Positions 47,221-59,015 of a stretch of DNA of 64,000 bases are shown here, piece after piece (position 1 is the stretch's first letter; each line of letters begins with the position of its first letter). The DNA is from Plectrocnemia conspersa (taxonomy: Eukaryota; Arthropoda; Insecta; Trichoptera; Polycentropodidae), in contig VTFK01000063.1 of NCBI GenBank assembly GCA_009617715.1, forward strand, positions 682,001-746,000, given 5' to 3'. A program made the position numbers and the translations under genes. The notes beneath the pieces were generated by a model. That model was not told where the DNA came from. It saw only the letters and a list, made by a program, of their open reading frames with translations, and did not search any database.

Positions 47221-47542
47221 TAGAATTTAGAGAAAGTAACGTTTATACTTTTCGGATAATTAACCAGATTTAATTTATAACATTCATTTAAATTCCCAAG
47301 AGTTTAATTTCCTTTTGATATGCTTTAAAGATTACGAAAAAAAAATCACATACTTACAAAAAACAAAATGTATAAAAACTATGTATTTGAATCGTTGGTT
47401 TTCACACGTCTAGTTTACCAGATTAAAACCCTATTTAAAATTACTTGATTTTTAGTAACATAGATATTTTACCATTATTTATTATTGAATATTAAAAATA
47501 TTAATTTATATATTAAAATTGATGGTTTAAAAACCTTAGAGG
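47221..47542. other. AT-rich noncoding stretch
   Basis: No feature seen beyond the end of the tandem array. Confidence 0.35.
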
Positions 47543-48225
47543 TGTGACTTTATAGTCAGTGAGACGCTTGGTGGAATCTAGTTAGTGTTTTATTAGATTA
47601 TATACAATTGCGACAGACGATAAATAGCAAGATGTTTTTTTCGAGCGATGGTGGAGAGGCTGGCGCTGGGATGATTTCCGTGGAGGTCCTCAAAGTTATT
47701 GTAGGTGGCTTGGCAGCGACAGTAGAGCGGAGGATGATCCCTCTCGGCTACAGTGGTGCTCCTATGGAGGAGTCCCTCTCTTATATGAGTATATAGTCCG
47801 CGGGCTGTTGGTCTCTTTGTCTGCAGGAGTCTGCGAGTGGCTGCTTGTGACTGCTTTCTCCTCATCGGAGTCCAGACATAAGTATCCAAACCAATCACAA
47901 TCATGTAGTAGTCATATAGCCAATAGAACAGCGAAATAGGTATACGCCTTTAGAAAGTGACATTCGCTTGATGGGCATTGTGCACGCTCGTATTGCATTG
48001 CAACAAGAATCTTGTAGATCCGGTAATTTATTATATCCGTGACCGCTTCACAAGAAAGAAATATTCTCGCAATGACGGAGAATATTAACACTAAGAACAC
48101 TTCGTGTTATTTTTTTTGGTCGTAACGAGGGCTTTTGTGTGGTCCATCCTTTACGCTATTGCCTTGTTTCCATGTTGATCGATTTTGGTCACAGTAAATT
48201 AACGCATCTGTGTGTAGCTGCCACA
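47543..48225 (-). mobile_element. solo-LTR-like unit (retrotransposon LTR, BEL/Pao or similar), minus orientation
   Basis: On the minus strand it begins TGTGGCAGCTACACA and ends AAAGTCACA. A TATA-type promoter (TATATACTCATATAAGAG, ~47779-47796) is followed ~190 bp later by an AATAAA signal (~47590) and a short U5-like tail, the layout of an LTR. ORFs on both strands here (103 and 62 codons minus, 62 plus) lack domains. Flanking 5-bp sequences do not match, so the exact ends and the LTR call are uncertain. A regulatory island is the alternative. Confidence 0.45.
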
Positions 48226-48779
48226 AAAATTAAATTTACCATTAATTTAGACCTATATTTTTAAAAAACAACATATTTTTATTTTAATCATTTTAACAAA
48301 AAAAATTTACCATTTCTTATTTTAAGACTTTTTTATGATTTTGTGTTGATTTATTTAAAAAAATAGTTTATTCATATTAAATTTGCCATTTTTTTATTCA
48401 CTTATAAAATAACACAATCTAAGAAAAAATCACTGAGTTCAATAATGATGCCGAAATTTAGATTGACTGTGAGCGAATTAGGATCAGAAAAATATATATT
48501 ATACAAAAAGTGATTCAATATATTAAGAAGGTGTTAAAATAGGCATATTCAGGTTTATATGTTACAACAGCGTAGCACTTATCAAGGCTTTTGAACCTAA
48601 GATGGAAATAAATGTACATTTATAACCTCTTTGCCTGATCTTGTATCAGTATATTTTTTCTGTTTATACATTGTCACACTAAAATCTACATTGAAAGCAT
48701 TGACACTAAAAGTGATTAAATTAGTATACATTATATATTTATAAAATAATGTTTGGGAAATTAAAGTTTTTTGCTAATT
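48226..48779. other. AT-rich noncoding stretch
   Basis: Nothing recognisable. Confidence 0.4.
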
Positions 48780-49080
48780 GAAATTGATGCATAGATCTCG
48801 TGTATGTCGTATCAAAGTGGGAATCTAAACACGATGCTTAATTCGTAATTACAGAAGGGTCTTTTCCGCGTTTACGGGTCAAAATTGATACGCGTTCGAG
48901 GGGACACGTGTTGGAAATTATATGTTTGGTTACTATCTGAAGATGCGGGCGAGATAAGTACAAAACAAACTCTTCCGCGCAACAGTTAGCTCAAGAAGCA
49001 CGTACTACGAGTAGTATTGGAGATGAGAGTGTATAAAGAGTAGGTACGTGTGTGATTGATTTGATTGTAAAAAATGTATT
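48780..49080. promoter_or_regulatory. noncoding island with CACGTG and GATA sites
   Basis: GACACGTGTT (near 48904) is a canonical E-box. GAGATAAG lies at 48951. Base composition is balanced, with CpG (TTCCGCGTTTACGGGTC). Confidence 0.4.
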
Positions 49081-49399
49081 AAATCTCTGTAAGAAATCTA
49101 TTTTGGATCAATCGTATTTTACAACTTTGAATAGATTAATTTAAAAATAATATACATTGGAATAAATTATATTACGATAGTGTCTTTCGAGAAATATATC
49201 AAGGTTAACAGAATGTTGTATAATAAATACGCGGTATTTATGTGAATATTCAGATAAAACATTGGTTGGGCTAATATAATATTTAAACTCCAAAAATACT
49301 GAATTTGTATCTATGGCTTAATAAAGATTAAAACTATTTTTACACAACCGTTATATATACAAAAGCAATAATTAAGCACTGACTTTCAATTAACGACAC

Positions 49400-50130
49400 T
49401 AACGATAATTAATAGCTTGGAAAAAAATCAACAATAATTTATTGATTGCATTGTTTGAGTATTACGTGTTGTGGGTCGGATCTTAATTTAGATTTCATGT
49501 TGCTAGATCGCTATCGGCAATAAAACGCAAAGATTATATCCCATAGATCGCAATTAAATAAATAAAACCATATATTGGTAAATAAGCAGCGATCTGCCAC
49601 ATAAAATTGCTCGAGGAATGTCTAAAATGGTTGAGCGCTGCTCGAGCACAAAGAGCTTTTTTTAAGACTTTAATGGCATCATTAACGACAATGGTGATGT
49701 TTTAAAATGAATAAGTGGTACACAAAAAGGAGTTGTCGTAAAAAATATATTTAATGAATGTTATAAACACGGTAAAAAGTGGACACAGAAATGAACTTCC
49801 CTAATAGCTGTAATTTCGATGAGCTTTTATGAGAGCTTTCGCTTAGAGTAATTTTTTTTATCTTGAAAAATATTGTATGTATAATAACTCTCAAGATATT
49901 CTGACTTTAACAATGCATTGTTAGTTTTAATTAAACAATGGTCAAGCTTTGGTTATTTATTGGACCCTGTCGGCTTAACCTTGGCCGCAATTCGAAGCCG
50001 GAACGCAATACTTTGCCGTTAATTAAAATTATATAAATTACTATTATTTCAGCAAAGTGTCGATAATAAATCTTCGAAGTCGTAAATCCAACAATAGACC
50101 GGTATTTAAGTTTTTTCGTTACATACCTAA
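49400..50130. promoter_or_regulatory. noncoding island(s), homeodomain-site-rich
   Basis: Motifs include ACGATAATTAATAG, GCAATAAAACGC and ATCGCAATTAAATA. GAGCGCTGCTCGAGC lies near 49633. A smaller patch at 49960-50010 carries CpGs. No coding similarity in the minus ORF 49931-50197. Confidence 0.35.
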
Positions 50131-50889
50131 CTAAATGATTTAGAAAAAATCGTTGGGTAACTAGTTTTGCTGATAAAATTGTTTTATAATAATGCAATGA
50201 TTTCGTATTATTCTGTTATTTTTTTAATGTTTAACAAATGTAACCGGTTTTTTTTGTGCAACGTTTAAAATATAAATTGGTTCAATATGTTATTATATTT
50301 TTTGAGTTGTTAGTTTCTCACATCCTTGAGAACGATAGTAATATTTTATTCATTTGAAAGTAACAGGTATAACACTTAGAAAAGCCTTAAGAAAATACTA
50401 CATAATTATTTTAATTTCAAAGACATTTAAAATATTGTTTTTTATAAATATTCACTATTTAAAACAAAGTTGTAAAACTTAATACATGATTTTTCTTAAA
50501 AGTATATATTTTATATCATAAATAAAAAAACATTAATACTAAAATTATTATTAAAATATAAAGAATTAAATATAGAATGAATATTTATTCAATATTTAAC
50601 ATAAGTTAAAAATATTATACATCATATATGTGTGTAATTTAAAATAATTTGTATGAAAACTTTAACTTAGAATTTTTTTTATTAATATTGATGATCTTAT
50701 ATTATTATTTTACATTGTAATTTTTTCATAAATATAATTAGTGATCTTAGAAATATTTTACTTGCAAAATAAAATAAAGTATTTTTAAACTTATTATTAT
50801 AAAAAAATATTCAATGAATTTATATTAAATAATACATATAAAAGCTTAGCTGTATATAAATGTATGTGTATATCTATGAACTTATGTTG
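50131..50889. other. AT-rich noncoding stretch
   Basis: Nothing recognisable. Confidence 0.4.
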
Positions 50890-51070
50890 TAAAAAACACT
50901 AGTGTTATTAAAAAACATCGGTTCGAATTCCATATAGAATTCCATGCTTTTCCATTTCTATCGTGTCTGAAAGATCGGAATTAATGATTATTATATAATT
51001 TAAATTCCGATCGATAATCATAGATTCGTTTTTTTAGATTTTCATAATCTTAAAGATCAAGCTAAATCAC
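50890..51070 (+). mobile_element. tRNA-derived SINE, copy 1 (decayed head)
   Basis: A B-box (GGTTCGAATTCC, 50930-50941) is followed by a body alignable with copy 2: TATCGTGTCTGAAAGATCGG, then TTCCGATCGATAATCATAGA and TTTTTTAGATTTTC. The A-box region is too degraded to recognise. Confidence 0.7.
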
Positions 51071-51190
51071 ATAATACACATTCAGTATTGAAAATTCCTT
51101 GAAAATGAGCAATATAAAAAAAATAGTTTATTAGACGTCCTGTCTCCTACTTAGTAAAAAACAATGATATATCTACCATTTTACTGAGCG

Positions 51191-51265
51191 TTAATGTTAC
51201 TATGTATTTTCTTTTGAGCATTGTGACGCATAGGGGGTAACGTGTTAGGATTTAATTTAATTTAA
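51191..51265 (+). mobile_element. 3' end of a second copy of the CR1/jockey-like LINE
   Basis: GAGCATTGTGACGCATAGGG then GGTAACGTGTTAGGA (51215-51249) matches the hairpin/loop of the LINE at 37131-37162 with few differences, and is followed by (TTTAA)n. Only the extreme 3' tail is present, so it is a severely 5'-truncated insertion. The right hairpin arm is lost. Confidence 0.72.
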
Positions 51266-52089
51266 TTAAATGATAATATTTGTATGTAAAAAAAAACAAA
51301 AAATAAAACATATGAAAAATAGATTAGCTATTTAAAAATAAAAAAAAACATAATTGATCTCAGTGCATTTATCTAAAAAAATATGAAAATAAATATTAAA
51401 TTTTAAACACTTTAAATCAGCATACGCTACAGCTTCCACTTTTTATCCAAAAAACACGCGCACTAAGCTAATACATTCATATATTATAGTATAAGTTGAC
51501 AACCAGCTACTGTAATATTATTAGTGCAAATTGAACCGAAATATTTACATTTATAGCCAGAGATGATCCAGATCAGGAAAATGCATTTATTGAGTAACTT
51601 TAAATAAAATATTTGAGAATGAATAATTGGATGTTTTTTTTAATCAAACTCGGTGATAATGAGAAATATACGGAATTAAGTGAAAGGGTTATTAAAATAT
51701 TGCTGCCATTCCAAATAACGTGTCATTCTCAAAAATGGTAGCAATAAAAACCAAAAATAGAAATCACATTTATTTAGATACACCTCTTCGAATTGCATCA
51801 TCTACAATTTTATGCATAGGGCTTACGAAATAGTTATTAATTATCTAATGTGTGAAGAGAATATTGATTGATTCTGTACTTAAGGAAGTTTATCGCATAA
51901 TTATTATTTTCATGTAGATTTTTATAAATATATGACTTTATTAATTTAGTAATTTAACTTCCAACTTAACGGTGATTTTATTTTAAATTTATATTTTTTA
52001 GATATTTTTTCTGTAAATATATTGTTTTACTATATAAAAAATATGTTATATAATATCATTTTTTAAATATTATATCATACGCGTAATAT
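51266..52089. other. AT-rich noncoding stretch
   Basis: Nothing recognisable. Confidence 0.4.
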
Positions 52090-52375
52090 TATTATCGATC
52101 TCTGCATAAACTTACTGAAATATATCGATACGTTGCAGTTTTCCGACAATAACCGTTTTTTGCAGCGCAGGTAGAGACAAAAACAGCACACAATCGTATT
52201 TTCGTGCGACGTATACGATTTTCTTCTTGTGACTCTGCCCTAGCCCGCGCGAATGTATTTGTAAAAAATTGGAAGCCGTGACATACGCTGCTTAAGACTG
52301 ATTACTGCTCTTATTTTAAGTAACCAACGCGCGCAATTTCATAAGCCCAATCCGTTGGGCGTCATTTTATAAAAA
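52090..52375. other. CpG-rich patch of unknown nature
   Basis: Sharp edges and a GCCCAA-TCCG-TTGGGC hairpin (52345-52360) suggest a small transposon or a regulatory element. CGTATTTTCGTGCGACGTAT and CCTAGCCCGCGCGAATG are typical of the segment. No terminal repeats were found. Confidence 0.35.
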
Positions 52376-53269
52376 AACATTTACTATTAAAAAAACGACT
52401 ATTTACTATCAACTTTTGGATTTAAGTATTCATTATTTATTATATTCTTATCATTAGTTATAAATATTAGCATAAATTTTAGCTTGTACTACAAAAATAC
52501 AAAATACTGAACGAACTATACATTTGATAATTTTAAGCAAAAATTAAAGTGGAATAATTTTTTTTTAATAAGAAAATTAATTTATTTGATAATTATGTTT
52601 ATTTATTTTATTAATTAATTTAGGTAATGTTTTATACATTTAATAAATTTAATCAAAACATACATAAACAGAATTAAAAAAAATATTTTTTGAAAAAATA
52701 TTATTATATAAATTCTCCTGGCCGTACTCATTTTCTTATACCAATCTATCCTTAAATTATATAAACATATAATTTTTTACTTATATTTTATGTAAATATA
52801 TAAAAATTAAAACATTAATTTTCAATATTTTTTTAATATCTAACCATTCCAATCTTACAATTAGTAAATCTATTTGTATTCAAAACTACTCTCATTGCAC
52901 TATTTTGTAATTTTTGTAACATTTCATCTAATTTATTAAGTATATTTAATATTGTTGCACATCATTTAAACTTGGGCAACTTAAAAATATTATTTTTGGT
53001 TTTAATATCTAACATATTTCTCATCGTAGATAAAACACTGAATTTTTTTACCACTTTTTTTAATATATAATTACAATATTTTATTATAAATGTAATTAAA
53101 ATTACATGTATTTTACTTAAATGCTTTACTCCATATCTTAAATAAAATGTATATGTATATTTTATTAAAATATACATTTATAGATTTATAGTCCTACTAC
53201 ATATACACTTCTACTACATATACAATATTTGTAATATTAAAACGTAGCAAGTTTTATGAAGCTTTACCA
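52376..53269. other. AT-rich noncoding stretch
   Basis: The minus ORF at 52962-53177 is an AT-composition ORF. No feature. Confidence 0.45.
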
Positions 53270-53880
53270 TTTTGAGGCATTATCCGCTCAAAATTAGTCA
53301 CATCCTCAAACGCGGCCGTTCATCCGGCACACATTCAAACAAATTTTCAATCGAAGCCTAACCGAATGAAAGCCTGAATGGAAGACCTCACATTCAATAA
53401 TTAATATCTGTCTGTGGTCTCTTTCGTCTAAGCACAGATTATAAACTCGGACAAACGACGCTAGTGTGCGTGAATGGTGACGGCGTAGGAAGAAGTTTTG
53501 TCGGATGAATGAACCTGTAAACAAAGACTGACGTTTTCACACGATCGTGAATCGCGCGATATTCACCCGCGTTTGTAGGTAACACAACAAAACAAAGCTA
53601 CCGAAGAGAAAAAAAGCGCTCATTAAGTATTCGACGAGCAGTTTGCTAAGCTTGTGAATCAGCCGATATGGCCAATGGATCATGTGGGAAAAAGTCATAT
53701 TTGGGCACGTTCGTCGCTCAATGAGCTTATTTTTTGTGAGATATTTCCCACTTAATAGTCTCAAATGTGTACTATTATTATTAATACTGATTGATTTCGT
53801 TGTGTGTTTTAAATCAGTAATAGTTCACGACACATCGGACCAAAATAATTACTATTTTGGAATCGATTGTATGAACATGG
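53270..53880. promoter_or_regulatory. large noncoding island, candidate enhancer
   Basis: Balanced sequence with GTAAACAAAG (forkhead-type site), TCGTGAATCGCGCGATATTC and TTCACACGATCGTGAATC (near-palindromic). Three ORFs on both strands lack domains. Confidence 0.4.
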
Positions 53881-55009
53881 ATATACAATAACTGCGTTGT
53901 TTCATAAAATTTGGTCGATTTTTTTAACGAGTAAACATTTTTATTTCAATTTTAATAAATAAATTATGCTACATTTACAGAAATAGCATTTTTCCAACAA
54001 TATACCAAAAAAATAATCTCTTAAAAATAATATTTTTAGAAAAAAGATTGAAGGTTTTTGCAATATCAATACGAATAATAATATTTTATTTCCAAAAAAT
54101 ATTATTAATGCTTAATATGTGATAATTTGTAAAAAAATGGGATATTAAGGCAAAATTTTCAATCCAAGTACTATCTTAAAGCAATATTGCTTAAAGTTTT
54201 ATGATTAATTTTCTATGCATGTATATATTTTTTATATAGAATGTTTTATCCGTAGTAGTCTAGTTTGACTTAGAAAAAGATCAGTGAATAATTACCCCAG
54301 TATGCCACCAAACGTTTGTCACCAAGTATTTTTTTGGGTTCAAATTCTGTTTTGAAATATGTTTTAGTCTGGTAACGATTCTCTTTAAGAACGGTTTCCT
54401 ATTGTTTCTAAGAGCTAATAAAAACATACTTTATAACATTAAATTAGCTTATTAGTGAGTTCGTGAAGTACTATTTGTCAATTTCTTGCCCTTTTCTATG
54501 GCATACAAATGTCGTAAGACGGTAGTAGAATAAGTCAGTTTCAAATGTCCTAACAATTGCTTATAGATTAACTTAAACAATGTTTGCAATTCATTGTTTA
54601 TCCTAAGCAATTGAAAGTCAGATTCATATTAGTGTCGTATTACAATTTTTTTCGAAATAACGCTACAGTTCTCTGACTAACAGTACCTTAGCCAAATCCT
54701 GATTTGTGGCTTGATTATTTACTGCAAATCTTTTGTTGCAATTAAGATTTTCAATTAAATAAAAATAGCGCGCTTGATATGACAGATCTTAATACTTCAA
54801 ATACTATATTATAATACATATATTCTTATAAACTATTTATTTTAACCATGAGCAAAATAATGCTAAATAAATTTATTTATAAAATAATATGTTTAGTTAT
54901 ATTATAAACTCTTCTTATTCGTTTTAGTAATGTTTGAAGTTATTTAATATTTATATTTTAACAGCTTTGTACAGAATTTATATTTTGGTATTTTTTTCAG
55001 TTCTTACTG
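53881..55009. other. AT-rich noncoding stretch
   Basis: Nothing recognisable; composition is moderate at 54240-54760. Confidence 0.4.
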
Positions 55010-55540
55010 TAATAATATTTTTCAAGTATTTTTAATTTTTCAGAAGTAATTTCTTGGCTAATTCTAATTTAAAAAATAAAAACTACACATCTTTCCTTAC
55101 CATTAAAATAAGCATTCTATTATTTTATATAAAATAAAAGCTGGTGCCAAAAATCTTGGCACAAGCTTTTATGTTAGTATATTATCTTTTTTAAATTAGG
55201 CTAGAAATGTGTATTATTTTTTTTCAAATTACGCAAGAAATTACTTTTAAAAGAAGAAAATACTTAATACAAGAAATTCATATTTAAAATATTTTGCAAT
55301 ATTTTAATCTGTTTCTCGTAACAAGTATTTTTAATCTTTCAGAAGTAATTTTTTGCCTAATTTAAAAAAAAAATTACACACAAAAATTACCCTTAAAACA
55401 AGCATTCTATTTTTTGGCAAGATTTTTGGCACCAGCTTTTTATTTTATGCAAAAAGCAAAATTCTTATTTTAACGATAAGGAAAGATGTGTAGTTATTAG
55501 TTTTTACGTAATACGAGAAATTGATTTAAAAAAAATATTA
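55010..55540. repeat. nested inverted and direct repeat cluster
   Basis: CAGAAGTAATTTCTTGGCTA (near 55042) recurs directly near 55339 and inverted near 55235. CTACACATCTTTCCTTA...AAGCTGGTGCCAAAAATCTT (55083-55155) recurs inverted across 55385-55500. Within the left arm, ATAAAAGCTGGTGCCAA (55134-55150) pairs with TTGGCACAAGCTTTTAT (55156-55172) in a hairpin with one mismatch. The arrangement fits a fold-back element or stacked MITEs. Confidence 0.85.
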
Positions 55541-56263
55541 TCATAAAAACACAAAAATCTATAAAAATATAGCAAAATAAAAATTCAATAAATATTTTTA
55601 CTACTTTTCAATTAAAATTATTTAGTACGTGTTTCATAGTAATGCTAATATGTTCTTTAAGAATTAAAAAAATGTTTTTAAAATGAAAATATATTTTTTA
55701 ATGAAAAAGATTATCAATTACAATCAAAAGTTTACTCGATAATTTTCATATTTTTTAATAATAAATGTAATTCTATACTCATGAAAGTCTGTCAAGACTA
55801 CCCGTTATCATTACAACATACAAAATCATAAAAGACTTGTTAAAATATTATTATAAAACTAATTGATTTATATGGATCCTTAAGGCTATCTAAGAACGAT
55901 CTTCTTCTCGTCGGCCTAAAACAAATATTACCACAGTTTTGATAACACTTGCATTAAAAACGGGACTTTATACAAAGGCACAAGCATTCCTTGATTTACA
56001 TTACATAGAATGACGATATTAAATTTTACTAAAATAAAATATATTATTATTATAAAATATATTTATTAGACAATATATAAAACTCATGTCCTTTTTGCAA
56101 AATATTATAAAGGATACATTAGCGAGAAACGGCCGCACTAAATCATTTCTTCCACTTTTGTTAAAACTTGCAAAATACATCAGGCTACGATGAATTAAAT
56201 CAGATCATTTATTCTGAGACTGTAGATCTGGTCCAGTTAAATTAGCAGTGTTCTGAATACCAA
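55541..56263. other. AT-rich noncoding stretch, slightly richer at 55870-56250
   Basis: Nothing recognisable. Confidence 0.35.
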
Positions 56264-56560
56264 GTGATTAATCCGATCTATGATATGACTTGGAGACTAA
56301 GTGAAGCAGTACAATTATATATATTCAATATTGCACAAATTGTACGACTTTGTATTTATAAACAAAATACACTATCAGGTTCCGCACATGTCTTTTGTAT
56401 ATGCTTTAAGAATATTAAGAGCGAACTCTGCAAATACATGTTTTAGAATAGCAACTGCCAATAAATTCATGTTTAATGCTTCTCATACTGAGTCATTTCT
56501 TAAAACGTTTTTTATACAATATTTAGTGCGTGATTATTTTTATATTATTATACTGTAGTT
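56264..56560 (+). pseudogene. possible LINE C-terminal remnant
   Basis: Two overlapping plus frames (56264-56446 and 56301-56558) carry protein-like text such as FVYALRILRANSANTCFRIA then ASHTESFLKTFFIQYLVRDY. This weakly recalls the 'N-R---FR-P---T----SFL' ending of LINE ORF2 proteins. It may be a chance ORF. Confidence 0.2.
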
Positions 56561-58409
56561 ATTTTTAATATTTTGTGGCCTGATAAAGTGAATCCCAATG
56601 CTTTACAACGTGAAAATTTTTTTAATTACTAGGTAAGTCAATCAGACATAATAAATACCAGAATTTTCAGTCCGGAAATCAGTTAATTACAGTTTTTTTA
56701 TTTAATATATGTGATTTTACACATGTGGCCCGTTTTTAATCATTACTCATTTTCATAAATAAAAATTCGATTCTAGTGCTGTAGCTCAAAACCAGTTACC
56801 AATCTAAACCTTTCGGACTACGCTATTTTGACCTTAATTTATTTTCCATTTATATATGTATAATATATTCCAAAATCGATTTTTAATATATTAATGATTT
56901 TGGAGGTTTGACGTTTATTATCAAATTATAAAAATGTTACTATGCTGGACTCGCTCTGAATATTCAGAACGATATATATTTTATTAGCATTACATGCGTT
57001 ACGTTTTTACTGTTCTTATATATAATATATATTTTATTAGGGCATATAATAAAAGTAATTTAACATCAGTTACTCAATAATAAATGATACAGTATAATAG
57101 TTATTACTTGTTAATACTTCATAAATATTACTGTTTATGACTATTGTTTATAGAGTAAAAGTGAATGTGTTGATATTAAATGAATTTTAGAACTTACAAT
57201 AACAATTTATCTCAAAGTCAATAAAATATCTTGCGACTAGATATTTAACTACATTTATTTACAATAACAATTAGGTACGCTATTCTAAAGCTTTTACATT
57301 TATTATATAATATAACTAATTTTGAATATATCAATGTCACTTGAGTACAGATAATTAAACTTTTAGAAGTTTATGCTCTTAAAAATACTTAGGCAACTTA
57401 AATTTGTATCTGAAAAAGACTATAATGAGTAAGTTAGGTTATATTACAATAAAATGTTTGTGTTTGACCAAGATCGTTTTATAGTTAAATTAGTGAAACT
57501 GATTAAGGCTCATTTTGATATGAGTATTTCAGACTTATTTAAGGTAACTAAAAAGTATTGCTTAAAATAATTATTTATTATAAGACTAACAGTTATTTTG
57601 AATTATAAATTATCATTGTAAAGGTACAGATACTTAAAATGTGAAACCAAATATCTAGAAATCAAATGTGATTCTGGTTATATGCAAATTAACGTATTTA
57701 AATGTCCTAGTCAGGATTAATTCCTATATTTAACCTGTTCAAGGTAATTATAATTGATTATGTTTTATTGCACAGTTTTGGAGGGTTTTTAAAAGCATCA
57801 TAGAACTATAAAACGCAATGTTAGCTAGAATTTTTTTAACATTATTTTGCCACTTACTAATCTTATATATTTACTGAAGATTTGTTCTAAAAGCTTGTAC
57901 TTTAAAATATATTTAAATTACTTTAAACATATTAAATTACACAAATGTGTGTTTATAATGCTTAGAATTTAATTAAGAAAATATCTAGCAGTACTTACAA
58001 AAGATTTTCATATATAAAAAATTGCCGCAGATTTTTCTAAAAATATTTGTTTATTCACGAGCTTTTACTAAAAAATACAAACATAAAGCCTAACCCTAAG
58101 AATAATTTAATATATCAACACAGTAGATATAAAACTGAACACATGTTTTTTTATCAAAGTGACAATATATATCTAATTTTTGCTATAAAAAAAATATATT
58201 TATTCTTAGCGAGAAAGACTTTTGTATGATGCAATAAAACTGTATACATCAAACTCGTTATAGTATGACCTTTCCCAAAATCAACTAGAGCCATTTTATA
58301 AATATTAATAGAATTCTCAAATAATTACTAGAAAGGTATCTAAATACACAAATATATAATAGTATATGTTCACTGTGATAAAAATCCTGACTAATAGACG
58401 CTTTCACGT
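56561..58409. other. AT-rich noncoding stretch
   Basis: No gene seen. ATTCAGAACGATATATATTT-type low-complexity segments only. Confidence 0.4.
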
Positions 58410-58790
58410 AGTTTGTGTTATGGTAGGTCATGCGCGCGTCACGCCATCGCCGGTAATGTCTCAATCCCTCATACGTGATAGTCATGGTCGTGTGGGGTTA
58501 AAAAATTGGCGCAAGTAGAGTATGTGGGATGGATCAGTGGCGGACGCTGTATGAAATCGTGATGAAGGTGGTCGTGAGAGCCACCGAAGCGCCATGCGGG
58601 TGGCCGCACTTCTTTAACCCCACCAAAAGACGCCATTGTTCTTCTTTGGACGATTGTGTTGGGATATATCCGAGACTATCGCTTCATACGTGTACCATTT
58701 CACTAGCAATAACAGGGTTGTTCAAGGAAAATACACTAAACAACTTTCCATTTTATTGTCAATGTATTTGAACATAGACTTTCGTTTCAT
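58410..58790. promoter_or_regulatory. GC-rich noncoding island
   Basis: CpG-dense core (GGTGGTCGTGAGAGCCACCG, GGGTGGCCGCAC). GGGGTTAAA and TTTAACCCC flank it (58495-58503 and 58612-58620), a possible inverted pair. The 80-codon plus ORF has no domain. It could also be a TE remnant. Confidence 0.35.
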
Positions 58791-58811
58791 TAAAGGAGCA
58801 AATGATTGATT

Positions 58812-59015
58812 GTTAGAGTCATTCAGTGGTATAAGTAGCTGATTATTTACCTGAAAGAACTGGGTTCGAATCATATATGGATGATAGTATGTTTTTAAAT
58901 TACTATCATGTCTGGGTGATCGGCATTAGTGATTTTTATTTAATTATAATTCTGATCGATCATCACAGATTTGGTTTACCAAAATTTTCCTAGTTTAATG
59001 AATGAAAATCGAGAT
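58812..59015 (+). mobile_element. tRNA-derived SINE, copy 2
   Basis: The tRNA-like head has an A-box-like ATTCAGTGGTATAAGTAGC (from 58821) and a B-box GGGTTCGAATC (58862-58872) about 40 bp later. The body then matches copy 1: CTATCATGTCTGGGTGATCG, TTCTGATCGATCATCACAGA. Transcription would be by RNA polymerase III. The partner LINE is not evident from its tail. Confidence 0.82.

Noticed and set aside
47593..48100. Minus-strand ORFs of 103 and 62 codons
   Set aside because: Better explained as reading through an LTR-like unit. No protein motif.
58529..58771. 80-codon plus ORF, and CAGTGGCGGA resembling a hAT-type terminus at 58535
   Set aside because: No inverted partner or target duplication found and no domain in the ORF.
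58812..58885. Functional tRNA gene
   Set aside because: A- and B-box are present but the cloverleaf cannot be completed, and the same body occurs at 50890. It is a SINE head.
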